Source of the DNA: Acidimicrobiia bacterium
GTDB lineage: Bacteria; Actinomycetota; Acidimicrobiia; Spongiisociales; Spongiisociaceae
Length of the DNA: 64,000 nt
NCBI GenBank assembly: GCA_021296345.1
Contig: JAGWAN010000027.1
Location: 1-64,000, forward strand
Direction of reading: 5' to 3'
Shown here piece after piece: positions 26,708 through 34,741 of this stretch. The translations under genes and the position numbers were made by a program. The notes under the pieces are model-generated. The model did not search any database. It was not told the origin of the DNA and worked only from the letters and a program-made list of their open reading frames with translations. Every line of letters begins with the position of its first letter. Within the stretch, counting starts at the first letter, position 1.

Positions 26708-27179
26708 GGGATGCAAGTTTAACGGTCTGTGTAATCGGGTCGGTTGTGCTGATGAGATCTTCGCCGTACGGGACAACACGTCCGGAGTGGGCTCCGGTAC
26801 CGTCGCGGCGTCATTCTCGATCGAAAAAGGATCGGTCGTCCATTGATTCCCTCGTGTCACACCCTCCCTTTATGGTGTTAATCAACCGTTAAGCATGATT
26901 CTTCACTTGGGCGGTTGGTCGTCGAAGCGGACAGGGAAGGGCACTCTGACCTGGCCGTATCGGACTGCCGGCCCGTGCATATGGAGAATCAGGGCTGAAG
27001 CACCTGCGGTCCGGATCCGACGTCGGCCGGACCGTGCGAGGGAACAAATTGTCGAGGCGTCCCCACCGTGGGGGGAGGGCGGAACGCGCTTGACACCAAG
27101 GTGGTGGCGGAGGGGGAGGGCCCGGCGGGCGGAGCCCCGGCTGTGATTTTCGCGTTCTCCGTGGACCGTGATGCTGGCC
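26708..27179. other. Intergenic region upstream of the hydroxyacid oxidase
   Basis: This 472-base gap must hold the promoter of the oxidase-glcB pair (minus). An AT-rich patch with TTAATCAACCGTTAAGC near 26877-26893 is the most promoter-like stretch. Its right side contains repeat copy B (27100-27160), just past the end of the HExxH gene. No coding signal was found. Confidence 0.45.
27100..27160 (-). repeat. Intergenic repeat element, copy B
   Basis: This copy aligns over about 60 bases with 14643-14702. The minus strand begins AGAACGCGAAAATC, followed by a GGGC-TCC-GCCC hairpin and a C-rich tract. It lies about 20 bases past the stop of the minus-strand HExxH gene. The stem is kept while the loop differs from copy A (TCC versus TTC). 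Confidence 0.6.
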
Positions 27180-27917
27180 TCACGGACCGTAATGCTGGTT
27201 CCCGGCCTTCCAGACGAAGCGGGGATGGGCGCCGCGGGGTGGCCAGTAACCGTCCTTGCGGTATGCCCAGTATTCGAAGGGGTTGTCGTAGTAGGCGAAG
27301 GTCTCCACCACCGATCGCCAGTTGCCCCGATCCATCACCAGCCCGACCACCAGCCCGGCCGCGCCCGCCAGTACGAGCCAGGCGGCGTATCCGAGCACGT
27401 ACAGGGGACCGAACCATCGGTTCTGGAGAACATGGGCCCCCTCGTGCACCTCGACCAGGCGCTTTCGCCGTATCACCCGCGGTGACTCCCCGCGCAGGCC
27501 GGTGTCGCCCCCGCCGGCCGAGACCACGTTGCCGAAGGTGATGGCGAACCGGGACCGGAAGGTGAACCCGCCCTCGTACACGTGCCGGTTGGTGCGGCGG
27601 CTCATGCCATCGAAGTACGAGGAGGGATAGACGGCGTTGATCAGATGCAGCACCACCCCGCCTGCCACGCTGATCAGCCCCCAGGTCGAGTCCAGTCCCC
27701 AGCACACCCAGCCGTGTGGCCGGCGCCATTGGTAGATACCTTTTGCGCCGCTGATCGCGCCGTTCAGCCCGGCCGCTGCCACGGCGGCTCCCGCCAGCGC
27801 GGCCGGTATCGATGGGAGGGAAGCGATGAACAGCCAGGCCAGCCCGGCCCCGGCGACCCCGACCGCGACTGCTTCCATGGCCGCAACCAGGAGCGGTCTA
27901 CCGCCGGGCTCGCTCAC
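27180..27917 (-). CDS. Predicted membrane protein with HExxH metalloprotease-like motif
   Basis: A 245-residue protein I cannot assign to a named family. Hydrophobic segments lie near 10-35, 38-55, 78-98 and 170-195. A cytosolic or interfacial HEGAH at 158-162, in the context VEVHEGAHVLQNRWFG, fits the zinc-protease HExxH consensus. About 50 residues later NPFEYWAYRKDGYW (212-225) offers a Glu in the position used as third ligand in gluzincin-type enzymes. The GTG start at 27917 overlaps the CPBP gene stop by four bases (GTGA), so the two are translationally coupled. A longer in-frame extension upstream is a readthrough of that gene in another frame. Protease activity is inferred. Confidence 0.65.
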   Translation of the reverse strand: MSEPGGRPLLVAAMEAVAVGVAGAGLAWLFIASLPSIPAALAGAAVAAAGLNGAISGAKGIYQWRRPHGWVCWGLDSTWGLISVAGGVVLHLINAVYPSSYFDGMSRRTNRHVYEGGFTFRSRFAITFGNVVSAGGGDTGLRGESPRVIRRKRLVEVHEGAHVLQNRWFGPLYVLGYAAWLVLAGAAGLVVGLVMDRGNWRSVVETFAYYDNPFEYWAYRKDGYWPPRGAHPRFVWKAGNQHYGP

Positions 27918-28711
27918 CACAGGAAGCCCTTGTGGGCGAGAGCCGCCACATCCATGGTGGCCGCCACCCCGACATGCACCCCGACCCCCCACCAGATGGA
28001 GCGGCTCCGCAACGACAGCGATCCGAGAATGACCCCTCCCAGGATGGCTGCCAGTGCCTCGGCGACCGGCTTGCTGTAGTGAAGCATGTTGTACGGGACC
28101 ATCATCACGAACACAGACAGGTAGCCGAAGCGCTTGCTGAGGCCGTGCACCATGAAGCCGCGGAAGAAGAACTCCAGCGCTACGAACTGCAACCCGTAGA
28201 CCACCCACCAGAGCGCCATGCCTGGCCAGAGACCTTCGCCGGGCGCCAGGTCGTAGAACGGGTACTTGGCCTGGAATGCCGCGGTGAAGGAGGCGAGCAC
28301 CACGAAGGGAACCGACAGTGCCAACAGCACCGCGTAGGTGCCGCCATGCGATCCTGTGCCCTTGATCCGGAGCCCGTAGTTCCCGATACTGTCCTTCAGG
28401 ATCAGCTTGATAGCGGCAACGGGTAGAAGGGTGTAAGCGAGGATCTGCCCGCCACCCCAGAAGAGCAACCGGTTGAGCTGGGCCGAGTCGGACCTCTCGA
28501 AGGCATCCCGAGCCCGCTCGGCCCACCCGCCTGCCCCCAGCATTTCCAGCATGGCTACGAACCACGCCGGGTTGGTCGTCCCGAAGTTGAGAAAGGTCAG
28601 GCTGAGCGCCGATATGACCAGCACCACCACGACTTGGCGCCGGTCTCCGGTGAGGTTGTCGCGCCGGAGGCGGCTCGCGGAGATCAAATGCATCTCTTCA
28701 AGGTTAAGCAT
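27914..28711 (-). CDS. CPBP-family intramembrane protease
   Basis: A 265-residue polytopic protein of the CPBP (CAAX protease/Rce1-like) family. Motif 1 is LEFFFRGFM, in which the usual EExxxR keeps only the second Glu. Motif 2 is MVPYNMLHYSKP (FxxxH type) and motif 3 is GVGVHVGVAA. At least six hydrophobic segments are visible. CPBP proteases process prenylated or bacteriocin-type peptides and some are immunity proteins; the substrate here is unknown. It overlaps the downstream HExxH gene by four bases. Loss of the first motif-1 Glu is uncommon but occurs in the family. Confidence 0.8.
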   Translation of the reverse strand: MLNLEEMHLISASRLRRDNLTGDRRQVVVVLVISALSLTFLNFGTTNPAWFVAMLEMLGAGGWAERARDAFERSDSAQLNRLLFWGGGQILAYTLLPVAAIKLILKDSIGNYGLRIKGTGSHGGTYAVLLALSVPFVVLASFTAAFQAKYPFYDLAPGEGLWPGMALWWVVYGLQFVALEFFFRGFMVHGLSKRFGYLSVFVMMVPYNMLHYSKPVAEALAAILGGVILGSLSLRSRSIWWGVGVHVGVAATMDVAALAHKGFLW

Positions 28712-28858
28712 TGGGGAGCCACGAAGCTATCGTTGAGGGGGGCGCCGAGCAGTCCATCCGGGCCCGCTGCCAGCGGCCTGGTGTGGCCGGCGAGCGCCAT
28801 GTAATACTTCGATGCCTAATGTTCTTAATTCCTGTTAGCGATTGAAAGAAGGGTTTCG

Positions 28859-29533
28859 ATGACGTTACCAACCTATGCCGGGTTCGTGAACGCCGGTTTC
28901 CTGAGGGCGGAGGGCGCCCGAGCCCTCGACGAGAATCCCCGCAACGTGCGGATGGACAGCGGCGCCGTTGTCACGTGGTTTGAGGATCTGACCTTCGAGC
29001 GGGGGGCACGGTTCCTGCGTGCCTACTGGTACGACGCCCGGTTCGAGAGCGGTCACGAACTGGCGGAGGGTCAGCGCCGTTTCTTCTCGGCCCTCGGGCA
29101 GACCCCGGGCATACAGCTCCGCCTGGGTCACATCGTGGAGTACCGGCCGTGGTTCGAGCAGGGAATCCGCGATGCGGTAACCCGCACTGCGGCGGCGCTC
29201 AACCTCGATCCGAACCGGGTGATGGAGGAGTTCGAGCAGCAGTGGACCTTCCGACCGGAACGCCGCCAGCGCGGGGTCGACACCATGCTGTGCTCCGACA
29301 TCGTCCGGCTGGCCGGCCGCGGGGCATTCGACACGGCCGTGATATTTTCCGGTGATCGCGATCTGGCGGAAGCCGTGCGATCAGTACAGGAGATGGGAAC
29401 CCGGGTCGTGATCGCCACGCCCGATCGGCACAGCGTCTCGCGAGAGATGAACGACCTTGCCGACGAGATACTCGAGCTTACCCAGGACGATCTCAACCTG
29501 ATGCTCCCGGAGAGACTCCCCAGCCTGACGTAA
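28859..29533 (+). CDS. NYN-domain (PIN-like) protein with altered active-site residue
   Basis: A 224-residue protein of the LabA/NYN branch of PIN-like nucleases. Its first strand reads YAGFVNAGFLRAEGA. In related proteins the equivalent stretch is FVDAGFL, so Asn11 replaces the first catalytic Asp. Other acidic residues remain: Asp141 and Asp147 in GVDTMLCSDIVRLA, and Asp166/Asp168 in FSGDRDLAEAV. The C-terminal half has the VIATPDRHSVSREMNDLAD Rossmann-like end. ATG 28859 follows AGAAGGG. It is divergent from the CPBP gene. RNase activity is questionable given the substitution. Confidence 0.82.
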   Translation: MTLPTYAGFVNAGFLRAEGARALDENPRNVRMDSGAVVTWFEDLTFERGARFLRAYWYDARFESGHELAEGQRRFFSALGQTPGIQLRLGHIVEYRPWFEQGIRDAVTRTAAALNLDPNRVMEEFEQQWTFRPERRQRGVDTMLCSDIVRLAGRGAFDTAVIFSGDRDLAEAVRSVQEMGTRVVIATPDRHSVSREMNDLADEILELTQDDLNLMLPERLPSLT

Positions 29534-29738
29534 CGTCCCGCGTCAAAGGGGTTGAAATTCCGGCGGCTCGTGCCGATAGTCAGGTAGTAGCCGGCGTCGC
29601 GTGGCCGGCTCGTCCCGGCTGCGAGGAGGGTACCGAAAGTGTCCAGCTGGCCCGATAGCCGGCTAAATCCCAGGTTGAGGCATCGCGGGTCAACCACTCC
29701 CCGTCGCCGTCCGTACCTTCCTGCGAAGGATCCGGACC

Positions 29739-32033
29739 ATGGCTAGTACCGACTTCCGGGAACTGGTCTCGGGTTGGGAGAAGAGCGGCCGCTTCCCGGG
29801 CGACCTGGTCCATGCCCGGATCTTCCCAGCTCGTCCTGCCCGATTCGAGGATCTGGATCCCCCTCTCGATCCGACCCTCGCCGAGAGGCTCACCGGCAGG
29901 GGCATCGGCCGTCTCTACGGCCACCAGGCCCAAGCGATCCGCCTGATCAGGGGCGGGAACCACACGGTGGTGGTCTCCGGCACCGCGTCGGGCAAGACGT
30001 TGTGCTACCAGGTCCCGATTGCCGAACGATTGCTCGAGGATCGCACCAGCACGTCTCTGCTCGTCTTCCCGACCAAGGCGCTCGCCCAGGACCAGCTCGG
30101 TTCCATCCAGGCCCTGAGCCTCCCCCAGATGGTGGTATCCGCCTACGACGGCGATCTTCCACGTGAACAGCGGTCCCGGGTCCGGAGGCGAGCCAACGTC
30201 ATCCTGACCAATCCGGACATGCTGCATTACGGGATCCTCCCGAATCACGGCTTGTGGAAGGGTTTCCTGTCCCGCTTGGGTCACGTGGTAATCGACGAGA
30301 TGCACTACCTGCGAGGAATGTTTGGCAGCCACACGGCCAACATCATCCGGCGTCTGCGCCGCCTCGCCGCCCACTACGGCGCCGATCCGACCTTCGTGCT
30401 GACCTCCGCCACCATCGGCAACCCGGTGGATCTGGCCGAGCGCCTGTGCGGGACGGAGGTGTCGCTTGTGGACGGCGACGACTCTCCTGCCGGCGAACGG
30501 ATGGTGGCTATCTGGAACCCGCCGCTCAAGGAGGAGGACTCGAGCAGCCGCCGATCTTCCATCGCGGAGACGACCGATCTTTACGTGGACCTGGTGCGCC
30601 GGGGTGTACACACCATCGCCTTCGGCCGGAGCCGGCGCGCCACCGAGTTGATCCACGTCAACGCCGCCGGCCGGCTCGGCGCCGCAGCTGACCGGATATC
30701 TCCGTATCGGGCCGGCTACACGGCCCGGGACCGGCGGGACATCGAGGCCCGGCTCTTCTCGGGAGAGCTGGTCGGCATCTCCGCCACCAATGCGCTCGAG
30801 CTGGGTGTCGACATCGGGGGGTTGGACGCGGCCCTGCTGTGCACGTTCCCCGGCACCATTTCCTCGTTCCGGCAGCAGTCGGGCCGGGCCGGCCGGGAAC
30901 GGGACATGGCGCTGGTGGTCCTGGTCACAGGAGAGGACGCCCTGGACCAGTACTTCGTCCACCATCCCGAAGAGCTCTTCGGCCGGACGCCGGAAGCCGC
31001 GGTCGTCAACCCGACCAACCCGGATGTTATGGACTATCACCTGAGCTGCGCTGCCCACGAGCTACCTCTCGGCTGGCGGGATAGCCCCGTCTTCGGAGAC
31101 GACCTGTGGGAGTCGGGGGCTCGTCTGGTGGGGGAGGGCGATCTGCGACTCGAGGACCGCCGGCTGCTCTGGACGGGCCGCCGATCGCCCGCTCATGGCA
31201 GGAGCATCCGTTCATCCGACTCCAGGTCTTTCACGATCTACGACCTCACAACTCGGCGGGTGATCGGCGAGGTGGACTGGGAACGGGCCTTCTCGGACGT
31301 GCACGAGGGCGCTGTCTACCTGCACAAGGGCCGGACCTACCTGGTGGAGGAGCTGGACGTGGCCGGGCTGGAGGTCCGTGTCCGGAGCGCCCGGGTGGAT
31401 TACTACACGGAGCCACACGTTCAGAAAGCTCTCGACGTGATTGGGGTCTCGGACCAGGGTCGGGTGGGAGCGATGGGCAGCTTCCTCGGTCCGGTGAGGG
31501 TGTCGGCTCATGTGCTGGGCTACCGCCGCAAGTATTGGATGAGAGATCGAGGCAACGACCGGCGGACCATCCCGCTGGAATTGCCTCCTACGCAGATCGA
31601 GACCGAAGCATTCTGGTTCACCGTGCCCGGATCGGTCATGGATCGGGCGGGAATCGACCGGCGTGAAGCGCCCGGGGCGCTTCACGCTGCGGAGCACACC
31701 ATGATCGCCATGCTCCCGCTATTCGCGATCTGTGATCGTTCGGACATCGGTGGCCTCTCGATCACTTACCACCCGCAGACGGGTGACGCCACCATCTTCA
31801 TCCATGAGGGTTATCAGGGCGGCGCCGGCATCGCTTCGGTGGCGTATCCGGCCGGTGAGGAATTGGTGAAGGCCACGGTGGCAGCGCTTTCCCGGTGCGG
31901 GTGCGTCTCCGGTTGTCCGTCCTGCGTCCAGTCGCCCAAGTGCGGCAACTTCAACGAGCCGCTCTCCAAGAGCGGAGCACATCGTCTCTTGACCACCGCT
32001 CTCGACGATGATAAGTCGATAGCCGATAACTAG
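29739..32033 (+). CDS. MrfA-like DEAD/DEAH helicase with C-terminal Cys cluster
   Basis: A 764-residue superfamily 2 helicase. Motif I SGTASGKT (80-87), motif II VVIDEMHYLRG, motif III TSATIGNP and motif VI QQSGRAGRERD are present. The C-terminal DUF1998-type region ends with cysteines at 720, 722, 726, 729 and 735 (CGCVSGCPSC, then SPKC), presumably a zinc site. This architecture matches MrfA/YprA, a DNA-repair helicase for mitomycin-type damage. It is single-standing: flanked by NYN on the same strand 205 bases upstream and by the metal locus downstream. Confidence 0.9.
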   Translation: MASTDFRELVSGWEKSGRFPGDLVHARIFPARPARFEDLDPPLDPTLAERLTGRGIGRLYGHQAQAIRLIRGGNHTVVVSGTASGKTLCYQVPIAERLLEDRTSTSLLVFPTKALAQDQLGSIQALSLPQMVVSAYDGDLPREQRSRVRRRANVILTNPDMLHYGILPNHGLWKGFLSRLGHVVIDEMHYLRGMFGSHTANIIRRLRRLAAHYGADPTFVLTSATIGNPVDLAERLCGTEVSLVDGDDSPAGERMVAIWNPPLKEEDSSSRRSSIAETTDLYVDLVRRGVHTIAFGRSRRATELIHVNAAGRLGAAADRISPYRAGYTARDRRDIEARLFSGELVGISATNALELGVDIGGLDAALLCTFPGTISSFRQQSGRAGRERDMALVVLVTGEDALDQYFVHHPEELFGRTPEAAVVNPTNPDVMDYHLSCAAHELPLGWRDSPVFGDDLWESGARLVGEGDLRLEDRRLLWTGRRSPAHGRSIRSSDSRSFTIYDLTTRRVIGEVDWERAFSDVHEGAVYLHKGRTYLVEELDVAGLEVRVRSARVDYYTEPHVQKALDVIGVSDQGRVGAMGSFLGPVRVSAHVLGYRRKYWMRDRGNDRRTIPLELPPTQIETEAFWFTVPGSVMDRAGIDRREAPGALHAAEHTMIAMLPLFAICDRSDIGGLSITYHPQTGDATIFIHEGYQGGAGIASVAYPAGEELVKATVAALSRCGCVSGCPSCVQSPKCGNFNEPLSKSGAHRLLTTALDDDKSIADN

Positions 32034-32182
32034 TGATCATTATAGTCGAAAACTAGTGGTCACATAATCTAACTAGCAACGGTCCCGGACGCGAGAAACC
32101 GGAGGAGCTGAATCCTCCGGCTCTCCTCAGGTTGTCCGGCTGGACGGAGTTACCGCTCCATTCCCAGCCGTCGGCTCGCTAC
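32034..32182. other. AT-rich stretch with imperfect direct repeat after the helicase
   Basis: Immediately around and after the helicase stop, ATAACTAGTGATCA (about 32027-32040) recurs as AAAACTAGTGGTCA (about 32049-32062), followed by CTAACTAGCAACGG. CTAG is rare in such DNA, so the repetition is notable. No hairpin with a T-run is seen and no gene is recognised. Confidence 0.4.
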
Positions 32183-32382
32183 TTAGTGACCGTGGTGCTC
32201 GTGGCCGTCGCACTCATGGGGATCGTGGACGTGGCCCTCTTCGTCGCCATGGTGCTCGTGCGTGTCGCACTCGTGTTCACCATGCGCGTGGTCATCGGCA
32301 TGATGCTCGTGGTCGTCGCACTCGTGCGCGTCGTGGACGTGGCCCTCTTCGTCGCCGTGATGCTCGTGCGTGTCGCACCCAT
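32183..32382 (-). pseudogene. His/Cys/Asp/Glu-rich mini-ORF, start out of frame by one base
   Basis: A minus-strand frame ending at TAA 32183-32185 encodes 64 residues with 22 His and 4 Cys, for example CDTHEHHGDEEGHVHD, which occurs twice. The only ATG with a good ribosome site (AAAGGAG before ATG 32382) is one base out of this frame; one extra G in the GGG after ATG would give MGCDTHEHHGDEEG. In the ATG frame as given the product is a Thr/Ser/Ala-rich peptide with no plausible role. Position next to znuBA and composition suggest a zinc-buffering peptide. Either a sequence error, a real frameshift or a noncanonical start. Confidence 0.5.
32213..32377. repeat. Direct repeat of about 47 bp within the His-rich mini-ORF
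   Basis: CGTGGACGTGGCCCTCTTCG followed by TCGCCATGGTGCTCGTGCGTG (left copy, beginning near 32223) recurs with a few differences from about 32332. The intervening DNA is also His/Asp coding. The repeat encodes the duplicated CDTHEHHGDEEGHVHD block. Confidence 0.7.
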
Positions 32383-32425
32383 TCGGGTCTCCTTTCGCAC
32401 TGACCGCTATTCCGCTCGACGTGAC

Positions 32426-32440
32426 CTAACCGTCGGTTAG
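32426..32440. promoter_or_regulatory. Perfect 15-bp palindrome CTAACCGTCGGTTAG, candidate operator
   Basis: CTAACCG-T-CGGTTAG at 32426-32440 is an exact inverted repeat with a one-base centre. It lies 44 bases upstream of the ATG of the His-rich mini-ORF. Such CCG-centred palindromes are typical TetR-family operators; no tetR gene is in the window. Binding is inferred. Confidence 0.45.
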
Positions 32441-32578
32441 ACATACGCGAATACGCGGCAGATTAGCACGCGCGAAAGCGTGGCCCTCACAAAGGGGCAC
32501 CAAATCCTGATCCGGGGCCCGGCGCTGTTCCGATCAGGCGGGGCCGGGACTCTCCAGTTCAGTCAACGATGGGGAAAA

Positions 32579-33436
32579 TCAAGGCGTATACCCTGCAACA
32601 CCTCCTACTCGACTCGACGCGATTTTTTCTCGCAGGCTGGTAGCAGCCAGCACCAGGAAGAACAGCACCACCGGGAGGATCGCCATGGTGGCGGAACCCG
32701 AGGTGTTGGCGTGGTAGCTGACCAGCAGTCCGGCCGCGACGCTGAAAATTCCTATCACCGCGCTCGTGACCATCATGGCCGGAACCCGCCGTACGAGCAG
32801 CGCGGCCGTCGCGGGGGGACCGACCAAGAGACCGAACGCCAGCAGCGTGCCGACGGTGCGGTAGGAACCGACGATCGACAGCGTCACGAGCGCCAGAAGG
32901 GCGGCGTTGGTGAACGACGGGTGCAGTCCGAGGAGCGTGGCCTTCGTCTCGTTGAAGGACAGGACCAGGAAGGGACGGTAGAAAAGGATCGAGACGAGGA
33001 TGACCAGCCCCGTCACCACCATCAGCACCTGGATGTCCGACGTCTGGACACCCAGAGTGTCTCCGAACAGGATCGCCGCTATCCCGCCGCCGTAAGACGG
33101 CGCCCGCGAGATGAAGATGACCCCCAGACCGAGCATTCCCACGAACAGCAGTCCGATACCGGTGTCCTCCGAGAAGACGGTCTGGCGGTGAACCAGATTG
33201 ATACCGGCGATCATGACAGCCGCGGCGAGCGCAGCTCCGATGAAGACATTGAAGTCGAGCAGGATTGCCAGAGTGATCCCCGGGATCACGCCGTGGATGA
33301 GGGCGTCGCCCAGAAACGTCATCCCCCGGATCACCACCCATGTCCCGACGACGGCCCCGGCGATGGCCGCCAAGGCACCACCCAGCATCGCCCTCTGCTG
33401 GAAGGCGAGCTCGAAGGGTTCCGTCAACCACTCCAT
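32579..33436 (-). CDS. znuB: Zinc/manganese ABC transporter permease
   Basis: A 285-residue ABC-3 family permease with eight or so hydrophobic segments. Family stretches are GALAAIAGAVVGTWVVIRGMTFLGDALIHGVIPG, GYGGGI-like SYGGGIAAILFGDTLG and GTLLAFGLLVGPPATAALL. The ATG at 33436 has GGAG nine bases upstream; GTG 33451 is an in-frame alternative. It follows znuA, separated by about 75 bases that hold a 7-bp GC hairpin (33457-33474). No ATP-binding gene (znuC) is adjacent, which is unusual for this transporter type. Confidence 0.88.
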   Translation of the reverse strand: MEWLTEPFELAFQQRAMLGGALAAIAGAVVGTWVVIRGMTFLGDALIHGVIPGITLAILLDFNVFIGAALAAAVMIAGINLVHRQTVFSEDTGIGLLFVGMLGLGVIFISRAPSYGGGIAAILFGDTLGVQTSDIQVLMVVTGLVILVSILFYRPFLVLSFNETKATLLGLHPSFTNAALLALVTLSIVGSYRTVGTLLAFGLLVGPPATAALLVRRVPAMMVTSAVIGIFSVAAGLLVSYHANTSGSATMAILPVVLFFLVLAATSLREKIASSRVGGVAGYTP

Positions 33437-33456
33437 CCGTTCAGGCTCCACCCACT

Positions 33457-33474
33457 CCGCAACGGCGGTTGCGG
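33457..33474. other. Small hairpin between znuA and znuB
   Basis: CCGCAAC-GGCG-GTTGCGG forms a perfect seven-pair stem with a four-base loop, about 20 bases before the znuB start on the minus strand. It could stabilise the 3' end of znuA mRNA or occlude the znuB start; no T-run follows. Confidence 0.35.
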
Positions 33475-33512
33475 CGCCGACTTGCCGTGGAGAATGTGTT
33501 CACCCTTCTCTC

Positions 33513-34702
33513 CTAGGAGAGCGCGTCGGCTATTCGCTTGGCGTTGTCCCTGAGCATCCCGACGATGTTGTCGGTTGTGGTTCCGGGTTCGCCCAGCGAC
33601 CCGGTGTGGAGCTCGACGACGGCCACGTCAGTGCCTGCTTCTGCAGCGACCGCCTCGGCCAGCGCCGTGGGCTCGATGGTCTCCGCGAAGATCACCTTCA
33701 CCCCTTCCTCGACGATCTCGTCCACAAGTTCGGCGAGCTGGGCCGAACTGGGATCTGCCAGGGTCGCACCACCCGGGATCACCGCCCCGATGATCTCGAA
33801 GCCGTACCGGTCGGCGAAGTAACCGAGCGAGTCATGGTTGGTGATCAGCAAGCGGTTCTCGTCTGGAATCGGGGCAAGAATGTCCTGAATCTCTGCGTCC
33901 AGCTCGGTGAGCGTTGCCGCGTAGGCCTCGGCACGGGCCGCCCAGTCAATCGACGGCTCGATCGCTGCCAGAGCCTCTGCGATCAGCATGGCGGCTTGCG
34001 CTACCCGGAGAGGATCCGTCCAGAAGTGTGGATCAAGGCCGCTCGTGTCCCCGTGGTCGTCGGCTTCCTCGTCGTGGTCGCCGTCTTCCTCTTCATCGGC
34101 TTCTTCGTCGCCGTGGTCGTCGGCTTCCTATCGGCTTCTTCGTCGCCGTGGTCGTCGGCTTCCTCGTCGTGGTCGCCGTCTTCCTCTTCATCGGCTTCCT
34201 CGTCGTGGTGGCCCTCTTCATCGGCTTCTTCGTCGCCGTGGTCGTCGCCTTCCTCAGCATGGTGCGCATCCTCGAAGGAGAACGGGATCGGGTCGAGCTG
34301 GCTGGCTATCTCCAAGATGTTGACGCCATCGGCTTCGGCTGCTTCCAGTACGTCGATCAGGCCCTCTTCCAGACCAAGCCCGTTCGTAACGACCAGGTCA
34401 ACGTCATAGAGCATGGCCGCCTGGCTGGACGAGATCTGGTAGTCATGCGGATCGGCTCCCGGCGGCAGCAGAACATCGATCTGGACATCCCCACCAACGA
34501 CATTCGCCACCACGTCACCGAGGATGGTGGTGGTCGCGATCACTGCTAACCGGCCAGGCTGCGGTGTAGCCGTTGTTTCCGGATCGGTTTCTGCTACCGC
34601 CGGGGCTGCGGTGGTGGTCGGCGCGGAGTCATCCGAACCGCACGCCACCGAAACCATCATCAGCGCCAGCAACCATGCGAAGTTGCGTAGCCATCGGAAC
34701 AC
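33513..34702 (-). pseudogene. znuA: Zinc-binding lipoprotein ZnuA, frame broken in the acidic/His repeat
   Basis: The 5' frame (GTG 34702, GGGAGG upstream) gives a lipoprotein signal (LLALMMVSVAC), a Thr/Pro linker, IATTTILGDVVANVVGGD and LLPPGADPHDYQ, then the His/Asp/Glu loop (HHAEEGDDHGDEEADEEGHHDEEADEEEDGDHDEE in pieces). Near 34128-34132 the frame shifts; the continuing frame reads DTSGLDPHFWTDPLRVAQAA, then ITNHDSLGYFADRYG and the normal C-terminus at 33513. A single missing base at GAT-AG-GAA explains it. Upstream and downstream parts are otherwise intact ZnuA. Either a sequencing error in the repeats, decay, or a switchable repeat locus. Confidence 0.85.
34060..34260. repeat. Imperfect tandem repeats encoding the ZnuA His/Asp/Glu loop
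   Basis: A block of about 70 bases built from GTCGTCGGCTTCCTCGTCG-type and CTTCATCGGCTTCTTCGTCG-type units is present in two and a half copies. The left copy runs about 34060-34130 and the next starts at 34131. The junction between them, CTTCCTA-TCGGC, is where the znuA reading frame breaks. Such repeats favour replication slippage and read misassembly alike. Confidence 0.7.
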
Positions 34703-34741
34703 GAAGTTCCCTCCCTTATCGTCACTCTGGTCTCAAGCATA

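Noticed and set aside
27918-28565. N-terminal extension of the HExxH protein by about 215 codons
   Set aside because: It lies wholly inside the CPBP gene in another frame and its sequence is Arg/Gly-rich without pattern; the GTG at 27917 with a GTGA overlap is a better start.
32132-32440. Plus-strand frame of 102 codons rich in Val, Ala and Leu, looking like a membrane protein
   Set aside because: It is the antisense of the His-rich repeat: CAC/CAT His codons read as GTG/ATG Val/Met on the other strand. No ribosome site and no family similarity.
33914-34549. Plus-strand hydrophobic frames with repeated FLFIGFFVAVVVGFL-like runs
   Set aside because: Antisense artefact of the Asp/Glu/His repeats of znuA; GAC and GAA codons give Val and Phe on the reverse strand.
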